Source: Eublepharis macularius
Taxonomy: Eukaryota > Chordata > Lepidosauria > Squamata > Eublepharidae
Reading direction: 5' to 3'
DNA: 64,000 nucleotides
Assembly: GCF_028583425.1 (NCBI RefSeq)
Contig: NC_072790.1
Location: 154,250,397-154,314,396 of the forward strand
Part shown: piece after piece, positions 33,966-45,774 of the stretch
How positions within the stretch are numbered: the first letter of the stretch is position 1
How the letters are laid out: every line of letters starts with the position of its first letter
Notes under the pieces: generated by a model
Databases searched by the model: none
Told to the model about the DNA's origin: nothing
Seen by the model: only the letters and a program-made list of their open reading frames with translations
Program-made: the position numbers and the translations under genes

Positions 33966-36900
33966 GTGAGATGCATGGTGGGGATTTTCAGTCAGCAGCT
34001 ATACATGTATTGGATTGGATTCAGTGATCCACAGATGCAAGGTTCACACGTCTTTCCTTCATGTCCTCTATTCTCACTAGTCCTTTCCATTCCTGTGAAA
34101 GTTCCTGTGAAAGTTCCTTTTTGGGGTCATGGGGTCCATGTGAGTTAATACCCATGCAATTTGGGAGTGGGGCTGGAGGGAGGCAAAATCATTTTCTTTT
34201 CCATCTTCTCTCAGTGGAGTTAGAAAGGACTACTGGGAGGAGAGGAACACACAATCAGTGTCTTCCAGTGATGGATCACTGGAGCCAGTCCATAGAGAGA
34301 AGGCAGTGGCATGAAATGCAAGCAGACTTGTGACGTTTCTATGCAATACTCAATGGTATATGGAATCTACCAGGGACTGAATGTCACCATTCTTCCGCAA
34401 AGGGGTTTCAGAAGTATATTCCAGAGAGGGGAGAATGCTGAATTAGAATTGTTCAATTGTTCAAACACCTTTCTTAGCCCCTGCAAATTTTAAATTGTTT
34501 ATCATTGCTAAGATGCTATTACCACCAACTACAGTTGTTATGGGTGGTCCTGTGCTTATTTTGAATACTTTTGAGTTTCTCATAGAAGTGTCACAAAGTG
34601 ACACATTTCATGGTCTTTTAATGTACTGTTCACAATTCTTCTTTTCCCCCACCAAATCTTCCTGCAAACCAAGATTTCACTGCCTGTACCAGCTCACAAA
34701 AATGTATGCTTCAATAAGCCTGGTAGTCTTGAAGGTTGCCACAAGGACAAGAATTCTACTTTTCAAGAACTCTCTGTATCCATTCCTTATTGGCATCTAG
34801 TTTGTATTTTGAATTGGTAAAGAATTGCACTATGCTTTACACTCTCCAAGCGTATTTGGCTGCCCACTGAAATATTTCTGAAAGAAAGATGTCCAGCACA
34901 GCTATTTCTGTGGTCAATGAGCTAGAACAGGTTCCCCATCTTTTACCAGATATTAAAGAATGGAATCAAAATAAAGATGCTGAAATGTGGCAAGGCACAG
35001 GGGTCCTTTGGGAGGGTACTAAACAACCCTGGATACTGCACAATGCTGCATCCCTTTATAAAGAAATGTACCACTCTAATCTTTTACAGCATAACAAGAA
35101 TAAACTGGCAAAGTATCCTTTTTATCAAAAATATAAAATCCATCATTTTAAATAATTCTCTTCAGTTTTTGGATCATATTATGAAACTTAGTAAAGCTAG
35201 TGACAAAGAAAAGACTATTGATTCATTCAGATTAGCTTTCATTTTATTGTGTCTTTGTGTGTCTTTAGCTGGAATTACCCAAAACATACCTGATGATTAG
35301 TTAGTTCTGATTTACAGCACTTCCACTACACATAGTAACACCAGCTTTTAAAAATTTCTTGCAAACAGTCAAAATTAGAGAGAAAGCGTGCAGATATCCT
35401 AACATGGAGTGTGGACAGTGCTGGGGTGGTTTTGAGTTTGGCTGAAATTTATTCTCCATGTAGCCCAAAACATGACCTTTGGTTGCCCAGATGTTAATAT
35501 AGGGTTCCAGGCATCAGAAAAGCTACATAAATTATGACCTCAGGAATTTTAAAATGCCAAGCACTACAGATATATTTTTCATTTCTTAGGAGAGTTGTTT
35601 CCTGTTATATAATCTGCCTGACACACTGCTGTTTTCAGGATAGCTTCTGAGAGTCCCTAATGCATTTTTCCCAGAATTGCATTATAAAGTCCTATAGTGT
35701 CAGGAATAAAGTTATTTCTTGGGAAAGGGAAAAGAGAAGATTGTTATGAGAAACCTATCAAAATCAAATAAATAAAAGATATTTTAATAGCACTGATTAA
35801 AACCCATGTTTGTATTTATGTAAGCTATAGACTTGCTGTTTAACTTTTGCATTCTCCTTTATTTAAGTGCATTTAAAGACATGGTAGCATGTTTACGTTT
35901 TGTAGCCTTCCTGTTCTCTTCAGTATCTACGGTATGTTTATTGTCATACTAAATTAAATGAGATCACTCTGTGCAATACTGTATTTAGTGTTTCTATTCC
36001 AATTTTTTTTAGAACGTTAATTTATATGAAAAAATAAAACAAATAATGAGATCAAAGCTGTACTGCATATGTAGTGCTTTTCTTGGGTTCTTATTATGCT
36101 GAAATTATTGTTAACTTCTAGAACAGTGAGATTTTACAGCTGTAAATGTTTTTAAAATTCTCCTTTGAAAGATTTGCAGTCTAAGTGATAGAATACAAAG
36201 TTATGGGCTTGGAAGGAACACTGATGGAGGAGGAGCAAAGATATGCAAATATACATATTTCAGATTGAAATATTTTGATAGATATAGCTGGGTCTGCTTC
36301 AAAAAAGCTCTTTAGGATACCACTTAAATTATCCAAAGTCCTGCCTTTCTCTGGGAACACTTAGTTTGTGTAAGCTCTTCTTATTACTGCATTGGTATAC
36401 CACTATAAATTGTGATAAGGAAAATAGTCAAAATGGAACATTAAAATCTTCCTTAATTTAAATCTAGGCATTCTTGGAATGGGCCATTATGCAATGTACA
36501 ATCCTGGTTTGACAAAGGAACATTAAAAAAAAATCTAACAGACATACTAAAATAATCAAAGTCCATCTTTCTGTTAGCCACTTGACAGTTCGTTCAATGT
36601 TATTTGATGTACATTAAAGGAGTGTTGACAGCTAACAAATCTCATTTCCATTGTCAAGTGCTAGGGAAATTGTCAGTGCAGTTGACTGTGCTGGGTGTAC
36701 TATAAAGGTTGCACAGGTAACTAGAAAAGTCAATTTTTCATCCAAAGGGTTGTGTATTAGTCTCACATACCTCCTCCTTCCTGGACCAACTTGCTAGAAC
36801 GTACCACTGTATTCTGCCCTAAACCAACATAAGCAGGCAGTGTTCTTTCATGACTCTGCTGGCTCAGTTTTTCGTTCCTCATTCACTTTTAAAAATGACA

Positions 36901-37496
36901 TCATATATAGAGCTGAACTTGTTTTCTGAAATAATTACATGTTTGAAATATACTTTGAATGATGTGGTAACTAACTAGTATGTTTACCACCAGATGGCAG
37001 GCTAATGATTGGAAAGCACAGAACCACTGTATGAACTACAGAATTTATTTTCATACTTTATGTAAACTGCGGATAAACGCTGTTGCTTTTCACTCTAGTA
37101 ACTCTTGTTCCTGTACCTTGAAGCAAAGGATGGGGAAGTTGCGACTTCAAGAAAAAATATTTTAAATGTGTGGCTTATACAGCCTTATGTGGAAAGTAGT
37201 ATTTATATAACAGGTTTCAATGTCTGGTAGCATGGATCTCTAGGCCTTCTATTTTTTGTCCCCATTCAGAGATGTCCTGGCACATAAAGCACATAACTAT
37301 CTTGGCTAATAGCAACTGATGGGCCCAACTAGTTTTGCATTTGTGTAAGACAGCCTTTATCTAAATATTGGAAGTAAACTATTAGAATATTGCATATTTC
37401 CAACAACAACCAAAAATTGATGAAAGATTTGAGCTTTCAGTCATCATTTGGTTTGGATTTCTCTATTGGAGTGTTTCCTTATGGGCAAAATGAAAT

Positions 37497-37590
37497 ACAC
37501 AGCAAACTCCTATCTAAGTTCACTTGGAAGTCCTATTGAAATCAGTGCAACTTTCTCCCAGATACATGTGCATAGGACTACAGCATAAAC
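37497..37590. repeat. Interspersed repeat remnant ('cataggactacagc' family)
   Basis: The segment ends in GTGCATAGGACTACAGC and contains 'CCTATTGAAATCAGTG'. It matches the fragments near 4485-4570 and 59890-59998. The family is common in reptile genomes, but I cannot name it with certainty. Confidence 0.5.
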
Positions 37591-38254
37591 ATGCCACAGG
37601 ATGAATGGTGGGAAGAATCCCCCAAATCTACATATTGTTAAGAATGGTTAGCATTATATTTTGCTTTTCTGCAGACTCAGATGTCTGAGTAAAAACATAT
37701 GAATATTTGTAATTAAAAGAGAGCTTGCACCTGCCCATGGTTCTCTGGCTTCATATGTAGTGCTTAAGGAAATGTGAATTGAAGTATCTTTTGTTACTTA
37801 CCAATCAAGGAGTAAAGACTGATGAATTTCTGCAACCTATGTGTTGAGAAGTAGAGAGGTCATCTTAATCCACAGGGATGATTGTACCAGAGTTAATTGT
37901 GTTTAGATATTAATCTAGAGTATTTATTTATATACTTTACTTTTAGTCCATCTTTCTAGTGAGACTCAAGGCAGATTATAATGGGTGTAATCCTCTGACT
38001 CATTTGTATTCATTCCAAAACACCAAAGAATATACCCAGTACTTAGAAGATTGTGAGAGCAAATAGGGTTGTAGAGTATGGGTAGAATAGCCTACTCTAT
38101 TTTCCATCTAAAATAATGGGACCCAAACAATGTAGGATCAAAACAGAGATGAATATTTTCCTACACTTTTGGCAATTCCCAAGTAATTAGGCAGCAAAAG
38201 ACAAATAATAAAAATAAGTGAATATGCGTGAATATCATATATTCCTAGAGTATC

Positions 38255-40189
38255 TTTATTTGTTCTATAATTTAACAATAATACACCTATAAAATAATTA
38301 CATTATAGTTATAACATTTCTTCAATTTTGTTTTCATTTATAAAACAAACATTAAATAGTATGAACCATTACAAGGTCAACTCAACTCTTTCTTTTGAAT
38401 AAAACCCCAAGAATACTTTTCCTTATTGCAGCATATTTCACTATCACAGATTGGTAAGAAGCCCTGTTTGCACATTTTTCCTCACAGGGTTACTTAGGAA
38501 ATGTGCTAAATTTTGAAATAGGAACTGATGTTAACTCTCTCTCTCTGAGGCACAGATCTGAATGTGAGGTCATTTTAACTATTCTATCTTGGACAAACAG
38601 CTTTGGTAATCCACTGCACAAGTAGTACACAGATAATAATGTACAGCAGTGATAGTCTTTAAAAAGCAACCCTCACCCTTCTCTCTCATGCTTTCCCAAG
38701 TGCAGTTCAGCTATTGTGTAACACCGAGGAAGAAAAATATAGGGCTAACATACCTGCCCAATCCCCCCTCCTTGTGCCAATCCCCATAAACCGATTGGTG
38801 AGCACTAGCAGAGATCAGTTCCTCAAAGCTTCTTAAAGCACCCTGTCTCACATAATAGCGAACTGTGCCACTGAATGTTTGAGTTGGCACCAAACTTGAG
38901 CTCCAAAGAAAACTATTTCTTTAACCCTTTTGATGCTCATATCTGAGGAAGCTGGCAATGAGAGGTTTCACAGAAATAGAATGATGCTTCAGTTGGGATG
39001 GGGTAGAAATGGGAACAGTCAGGCTGGTTTATGTGCAAAGAGTCATGAATTCTCCGCAGCTCTAATAAAGAACTGGAAACAAGAGTCTTAAAATATTGAA
39101 CTAGCATTGACTAAAGCTTTTTCTTAAGCATGAAAAACGGTTTCTGAAGGCCATTTCAATGAATGAAACAAGTTGTGCCTACAAGAGGACTAGAAAATGA
39201 TTTAAGGTATTGTTTATATATTTATATACACACACACACATATATATTCAATAAACAATAAAATATAATATTGTTTGCTTTGTGCTACTGTGTTTTATAA
39301 TAAACACAATATTGTTTTTCCACCAAGTATCAATTCAACATAGGTTGAATAAATGCACAATAGTTCTTGAGTGAGACCAAGGCTTAAATTAATGAGGGGT
39401 GGGGAATCTGCTAAGAGAAATACACACACACACTATCAGAATCCTGTCATTTTTAAAGAATGATCTGTCCAACACTTAAAAAGCTTTATCCTAAACCTTC
39501 AAATACTTAGGCATATCACAAAATATACATGGTTATGTCTATATTAACAAATTTAACAGTGGTTTGCTTTAGCTGTGTTACAAATGGACGATGGCTGTTA
39601 ATGAGATCTTGAGGCAATATAGCTGGAAAACGTGTATAAATTCATCAATTTTTTTCATGGGAAAGTTAGTTATCTCTATGGAAGGTAAACCCCATAGATT
39701 TTTTCTTTCAGTAAGAACACATAGAAAACCATCACTTTCCTTTAGCCACTGCTTACTGTAGCTGTGTCAGCCTCTCAGCCCAAGGAAGACAGTGTCAGGC
39801 ACAATAAGCTGAAGCGAAAGGTTCCAAAACTGAGGAGAAATTCTGAAGATTTCAATGGGCCACCTCTTCATCCAAAAGCAAGGATGGAGTGCAGGTCAAA
39901 AGTTTTTCCACACAGTGGAAATGTTAAGTATTGGATTCAACCTCTGGCCACCTGATTAGTCATTCCCAAATTTGATGCTGGCCTCATGCTTAATGACACA
40001 GATTCAATGGTAAAAAAAAAAAGCTGCTTTGGACACTGAGTCATCTGGCCAGCCCACAGCAGCCTTTATTTCCATGTGCAAAAGGCTATTTTACTCAAGA
40101 AACAACTCATGGCCGAAGAAAATAATCAAACTGCTTGCCCATGAGAAAAGCAAAGTTATGATCACTCTGGCAGTGTCAGCTGCCAACCT
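38255..40189 (-). other. GREM2: GREM2 3' UTR (provisional extent)
   Basis: GREM2 transcripts are known to have long 3' UTRs. The stretch after the stop codon lacks inserted transposons. The candidate end is AATAAA on the minus strand (TTTATT at 38255-38260), which would give about 1.9 kb. Other hexamers lie further left (for example near 37040), so the end is a guess. Confidence 0.35.
39216..39250. repeat. TA/CA microsatellite
   Basis: TA-rich sequence passes into (CA)6-7 and back to TA. It lies inside the presumed GREM2 3' UTR. Confidence 0.85.
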
Positions 40190-40702
40190 TCACTTCCGCT
40201 GTTTGCCTCCACTGCTGAGGTTCACAGACATACACCGACACTGCTTGACTTTCTGAATTTTCTTGAGTCGGAATGGCGGATCCAGTTCAGGACACTCTAG
40301 CTCCACAGTGAAAGAGGTAACCTTCTGAGGCTTGCAGAAAGCACAGGACTGAAAAGATTCCTCCTCCTTTTTCACATGCCGGGGGATATAAAAGGAGTTG
40401 CACTGGCCATAACAGAATCGGTTGATAATAGTGCGGCTTATACAGCCTTCCTCACTGACAGTCTGCCGCAGTGGCTGGGTTTTGCACCAGTCACTTTTGA
40501 GGTATTTCCTTTCTGTGACCACCAAGGCTTCCTGGCTTGAGGCCAACACTTCTTTGTTTAGATGCTGCCGCCGCTCTGAATTGTTACTCCTGCTGTCTTT
40601 GTAAGGTGAAGGAATGGCTCCCGCCGGACGGTTTTTCCTGGTATCCGACACTTGAACCAAAGTGGACACGAGAAAAAAGGATAAAACCAGTTTCCAGATC
40701 AT
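40190..40702 (-). CDS. GREM2: GREM2 (gremlin-2, PRDC): secreted BMP antagonist
   Basis: Gremlin-2 is a secreted DAN-family protein that binds and blocks BMP2/BMP4-type ligands outside the cell. The frame gives 170 residues, close to the usual 168. The start is MIWKLVLSFFLV: a hydrophobic signal peptide over about residues 1-20 is followed by a basic segment (TRKNRPAG). The cystine-knot domain covers about residues 73-157 and keeps nine cysteines (73, 87, 97, 101, 120, 123, 137, 155, 157). Hallmarks include FCYGQCNSFYIPRH and CRCMSVNLS. N-glycosylation sequons are at Asn40 and Asn161. An acceptor TCTTATTACAG precedes the start by one base, so the frame's 17-codon extension upstream is intronic. 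The whole protein lies in one exon, as in other vertebrates. It converges on FMN2. The divergence is mostly in the signal peptide and the last few residues. Confidence 0.97.
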   Translation of the reverse strand: MIWKLVLSFFLVSTLVQVSDTRKNRPAGAIPSPYKDSRSNNSERRQHLNKEVLASSQEALVVTERKYLKSDWCKTQPLRQTVSEEGCISRTIINRFCYGQCNSFYIPRHVKKEEESFQSCAFCKPQKVTSFTVELECPELDPPFRLKKIQKVKQCRCMSVNLSSGGKQRK

Positions 40703-41033
40703 CCTGTAATAAGACAACAAGATAATGTGAGAAAACATAGGACCAGAAAACATCTAAGGCCCTTTTGTGATGTTTGAAAGGCCTTTCATGAAGCCATAAA
40801 TGAAGAGATTCAGATATTTGGTTTTAGTCATAAAGGAATCTGAATGGAAATAGTTAGACTTATTTGTTCTCTTGAGAATGCTGAGTATTTTCCTCCAAGG
40901 AGATTTTCAGATGTTATTACTACCAGTGGATCTGCGCATGAAGAAAAAAGATCCAATATATCAGTTAACCACCTTGTACTTAGAGCCAAGCTCCTTCACA
41001 GTTATCAAAGGTTCACTAGGTACAACACAACTT

Positions 41034-41112
41034 GTTAAACAACAGAGATCAGTTCCCCTGGAGAAAATAGGAGCTTCTGAGAATAAACTTTGTGGTATAC
41101 CATGAAGTCTAA
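41034..41112. mobile_element. Fragment of the 'gttgccag' hAT-type MITE
   Basis: GAGATCAGTTCCCCTGGAGA and the following AAATAGGAGCTTCTGAG match the right half of this common MITE family, here about 330 bp upstream of the GREM2 coding exon. Both ends are lost. Confidence 0.55.
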
Positions 41113-41777
41113 GATAAACACAAGTCCTAGAGTGGCTATAAAAGGTAGATGGCTCTAGGACAGTCACTTCTTCTATGGAATATCATGAAGACTCAATGGT
41201 TTGCCACACAGTCTAGGAGAAACTAACTTATTGTCCCCTGTAACTAAACTAGGCCAAAGGCCAGGTGGGGATCGCAAGAGAATGGGACTACTGTTGGTTG
41301 GTGTCCTCCTATGTCTCCAGAATTCCCCCCCCCCTCACCATTGAGAAAAACCTGAAGAGGATTTTAAGAAGCTTTTAAGGCTGAGTAGAACATAACTGGA
41401 TAGTGGCCTGTTATACCAGCACAAATATTTAAGATCAAAGGGTTAAGATGACAGAACACATGGATACAGAAACCTACAAGTGATGTTAAATGAGGGGGGG
41501 GGGAAGGAAAAAGGAAATGAGGGGGGGAAGTGGGGAGAGGGGGTGATATGACATGGGAAAGCATCTGTTGTCTGAAAGACAAGACATCCAGAGAATATGT
41601 AAAAATTAGAGCAATAGAGCAAATTCAGGAATAACTAAAATGTTAGGCAAAAATGTCTTCTGATTTTGAAAAGTGCCTTGGCTGCACTGGCAACAGAAAA
41701 TGGCAAAAAGCTAGCACTGTAGATGCAAAGTATATCACAGGAAAGCAAAGCTACAGATACTTCAACCTTGTTAAGAC

Positions 41778-42780
41778 TAGACATGGGCACAAATCGAAAT
41801 ATGAATCAAATTTCATGACGAATCAGGCTGATTCGTGTTTCATGAAACACGTTTTGTGGGGCCGCGGTTTTCATTAAATTCACGAATTTTGGGGCCGATT
41901 AATTTAATTTGTGAATGATTCATGATGCCAGACAGGCTGGCACCGATCCATTGATTCCCTAGGCAACATAGGCCCAGAATGTCTGCAGACCTTTTGTTGC
42001 CATTGGAAACCCCAGTCTTAGCCCACATAACCTTGATAGGCAGCTCTCCCTGCCAACTGGAGAGCTCCATTCTGCCCTATACAGCAAGGAGCGGGGAGTT
42101 AATCCCTTAGGCAACTGAGGAGATGGGCCTTCTGTAGCCATGGGAACACCAATCACATCCCTCCAAACCCTGTTAGGCAGGTCTGTCTGCCAACTACAGA
42201 CCTCCTGTTCTGCTCTATGTGAGCATTTCTAATATAAGGCAAAGCTCTCTGCCTCATGCTTTTCAGTTCCAGTAGACAGAGGGAGAGGGAGGACCTGTTG
42301 CTGGGATTTGGAGTAAGAGTGGAATTGGGAGCTTTTGGGTGGATTTGCTGCTGCTTTAATAGAGACTGAAAAGCCTCTTTCTTATTTTCAGCTATTAGCC
42401 TTGCTGGGAAGGTCATTGGGTGAGGGTGCCTTCTTTCTTCCACCCCACCCAACTCCATTCTCAGGGCATTGCCTGGCTCTGGGGCCTAGCTTGACTGAGG
42501 CCTACCTTTTTTCCCTTTAATTTTCTTTGCTTATATTCTTATTTAGAGCATTTGTTCTTGCTGGCTTGTTGAGTGAGGGTGGGTGGAGCAGAGCCTGCTG
42601 AAGTCTCCCTATGAGTTTGGCATCTCTGGGTATGAAGGGGGGCACTGAAGTCCCTTATGTTCTGATGAATCACGAGATTAACAAATCGTTTCGCAAAACG
42701 GGACAATTTCGTGAAAGTTTGTGATTCGTGGAATGTGACAAAACACTCATTTCGTTTTTCCCATTTCGTGCCCATCTCTA
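41778..42780. mobile_element. 1003-bp non-autonomous hAT
   Basis: The ends TAGACATGGGCACAAATCG and (complement) TAGAGATGGGCACGAAATG are inverted repeats. The octamer GTTAAGAC flanks it perfectly at 41770-41777 and 42781-42788. Subterminal regions are full of 'ATTCGTG'/'CACGAAT' motifs. The interior does not match the 9-kb hAT and has no transposase frame. It lies 1.1 kb upstream of the GREM2 coding exon. Confidence 0.95.
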
Positions 42781-43852
42781 GTTAAGACATTAGCAGAAGG
42801 CCAAAAGCCAAAGGGGTCTTTGGCAGAATTAATTTTGGCTACTGTACAAAATCATCATGCTTCAACCACCCTTCTAAATTTTCCCTGGCTCTGCTGCACT
42901 TTTCCTTAAACGTGCTTTGGTATGATTATTACTGGAAGATAGTACTTAAAGTAGGTTTGGAGAAGTATATGAATAAGGGTGTAGATTTCCTGAGACCACA
43001 CTTGGTGCCATTTTGCCTCCTCGCCATCACTTGTAGGATTGTTGACATTTTTAAAGATAGCAGATAGATCATTATACTGTTTTAATGTACCATATACCAA
43101 CAACCAACAATTTTTTAAGAACCTGGCAAAAAGCCTGCTGCTGGCAACGAGGGAGAAAATGGTGTGCAAAAGGAGAAAGCACAAAGTTTCGTTATGCGCC
43201 ACTGTGGCTGTGGATGCCTTTGCATTCATACTGCCAATCAGAGCAGCACAGGGAATTGTCCCCATGAGGAAGCAAGTTAATGAGCCACTGTGGAAGATAG
43301 ACTTGAAATGTGTGTGATTGAAGAAGAAATCTTATAACTCCTTTTTAAGGGTTTGGGGGGGGAGGGGATGTTGGATTTTGCAGTGAATGTTGGATTTTAC
43401 AGCAAATCATCTTTTGTGTGTCGAATACACTCATTATTCTAATAGGGTTTTATAGATACTTTTGGAATTAAGACTTTTTGTATATATTTTATATCCTAAG
43501 TACATGATTATTCTAGTCTAGAAGAAGAGAATAAAAGATCTCCTGTTTTCCTTAGCTCATTTGCAGTTCATACGTTGTGGCCTACACAGACACAAGAAGC
43601 TGCTGGTTTAGCAGCCTCAAAGCTCACTTGCCCAGAACAATGTTGGAAATAGGGTCTCCCTGTAGAGACTAAACACATCATTAAGTGCATGATCATAGTG
43701 GGAGTGATTATATATGTTGGAACCAACCCTTAGACACTTTCAAGCCTTGGAAGGTTGTGTGTGCTTCACTGACTGCGTTCATGTGTTAACTGCTTGGAGT
43801 CTGAATTAAGACTCACAGGTAAAAGGCAAAGAACTGATACTAATGTATTGAG

Positions 43853-44125
43853 AGCCAGTTTGGTGTAGTGAGCCAGTTTGGTGTAGTGGTTAAGAGCACG
43901 GGACTAATCTGGAGAACCGGGTTTGATTGCTCACTCCTCTACTTGAAGCCAGCTGGGTGACCTTGGGGTAGTCACAGCTTCTAGCTCTCTCAGCCTCACC
44001 CACCTCACAGGGTGTTTTGTTGTGGCGATAATAATAGCATACTTTGTAAACTGCTCTGAGTGGGTGTTAAGTCATCCTGAAGAGCGGTATATAAATATAT
44101 TATTATTATTATTATTATTATTAAG
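43853..44125 (+). mobile_element. tRNA-derived SINE, second family, with duplicated 5' end
   Basis: The body has an A-box-like 'GTAGTGGTTAAGAGC' and a B-box-like GGTTTGATTGC, then 'GGTGACCTTGGGGTAGTCAC', 'CAGGGTGTTTTGTTGTGG' and a TATTATTATT tail. The opening 18 bp GAGCCAGTTTGGTGTAGT is present twice in tandem. The same family occurs inverted at 12470-12721. Confidence 0.85.
44099..44123. repeat. (TTA)n tail of the SINE
   Basis: A TAT/TTA trinucleotide run forms the 3' tail of the SINE that ends here. Confidence 0.85.
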
Positions 44126-44599
44126 CCATTCAGCTTGACCTTCAGTAAGCAGGGAATACTTTATTACTGCCTTGCAAATGACAGCAATAATTACTTTTTT
44201 TGTAATGTACAGGGAAGGAACTGGAGGTACACAATATATGGGGCCCAAGTCAGTTTGAGAATCTGGGAAGCTGGAATCATTCTACTTTCAGCAAATACAT
44301 ATTATTTTACTTTTCATGCAGTTCTGTTCTGCAGCCACTAGAGGCACACAGGAAAGCAAGGCAGACTAAACAGTCAGAAGCTATGACTTCCTGGTAGCGT
44401 TGCCATGCCTTTTAGTATTGTTTTTTTATAAAGCTCTTTCTACTGTGATACATGCCCTGGTAACATCTAGATTAAATTACTGCAGTGCACACGACACAGG
44501 ACTGCCCTCAAAGACTGTCCAGAAGCTATAGTCATTCAGAATGCTGACTGAATCATAGGGACCATATCGCTCCAGACTTGTTCCATCTACACAGGCTCT

Positions 44600-45085
44600 C
44601 AATTTGATTCTGTGCTTTATTCAAGGTGCTGGTATTGATCTTTAAATCCCTATATGGCTTCAAGGCAGCTTACCTGAAGGACTGCCTTCCCCCTCAGAAA
44701 CCTACCCATCCACTCAAGCCATCGTTGGAGGCCCTGCTTCAGGTGCCTATGTCATTGGATGCTAGATGGGTTGCAACCCAAGAAAGGGCCGTCTCAGTTG
44801 TGGTGCCAAATATTTGGAAATCTCTTCCCAGGGAGTTTTGTCTGTCTCCTTCTATTGCTGTCTTTTGCCAGCGGGGGAGGACTTTTTTGTTTGGCATACC
44901 CACCCACTTCCAATAACTGTTATTGGTTCTTCTCCCTGGTTTTGGTCTTACACGTGTTTATATGTTCTTCTGAATTATTTTATATATACTTTATTTTAAA
45001 TGCTTTTTAAAATATTGAAAGATTTTGACATTTGCATTCTTGGGGGACCCTATTGGAGACAGCATAGGAATTCTTAATTCAAATA
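44600..45085 (+). mobile_element. LINE 3' end (L2/CR1-type)
   Basis: The frame at 44626-44916 holds the last part of ORF2 (LKDCLPPQKPTHPLKPS ... ERAVSVVVPNIWKSLPRE), typical of the region 'P.LWN.LP..LR' that ends L2/CR1-type proteins. A 3' UTR follows and ends in CAAATAAATAAATG. The copy is uninterrupted and serves as the reference for the split copy at 8748-9795. Confidence 0.75.
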
Positions 45086-45774
45086 AATAAATGAACCTCG
45101 TTATAGCTGCAAACTACAAGAAGGCTAAGACAACCACTTGTCTATCAAGAGATATTGCTAAGCCCATCAACCATTCTGGTATGCCTTCATGTCTCTCAAC
45201 CCCACTTTCTAATTCTTCTATGTTTGTCCCCCCCTCCATCTTATTTTCCAGTTTCATTCCTCCTCATCCCTACCCTGACTGGAAAGTTACTTACATTTAC
45301 TTAAGTATAGAATAGCAAACTTTTGTTTATACTATGAACAGGAGGGGTCGTCAAGTTAATATTTTCTAAGAATCTATCAAAGTAGAGAAAGGATTATTTC
45401 CCCACACACATACATAATTTACATGCATTGTGATCTGTATTAATCTTTATTAGTGATTATATATGGAGAATAGTGAATGCCTTAGTTCCAATGTATATCA
45501 AATCATATATGCTACTATAATTTATAACTGGTTTTAAAATACATCTGGTTTAGTCTAAAATTAGAACTACACCCCCCCCCCAATAATTAGAAGTATTTTA
45601 ATTACATTTTAAATACTGTATAGACAATGAGTCGATGTTTTTGTTGTTATATTGGTGGGACACCTGATACTTGGTCTTTTGTAAATGCAACTTTGCTGCT
45701 GTAGGCATTGAGCTTTAACTGGAGACCACTTTATGAGATTGAAGTTAATCATATATTGAGAACAATTGTCTGTG

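Larger units (their letters stand above)
33643..38254. other. FMN2-GREM2 intergenic region
   Basis: The stretch is AT-rich and comparatively poor in recent transposons. It holds an old Penelope-like fragment (33885-33965), an amniote repeat remnant (37497-37590) and a degraded retroelement tail (37925-37985). Short open frames at 34889-35155 and elsewhere show no recognisable protein. Low repeat density near a developmental gene is compatible with conserved regulatory DNA, but the sequence alone does not show it. Confidence 0.6.

Noticed and set aside
40703..40753. Upstream extension of the GREM2 frame to an earlier ATG at 40753
   Set aside because: A T-rich acceptor and AG lie at 40704-40705, just before the ATG that opens the signal peptide, so the extra 17 codons are intronic.
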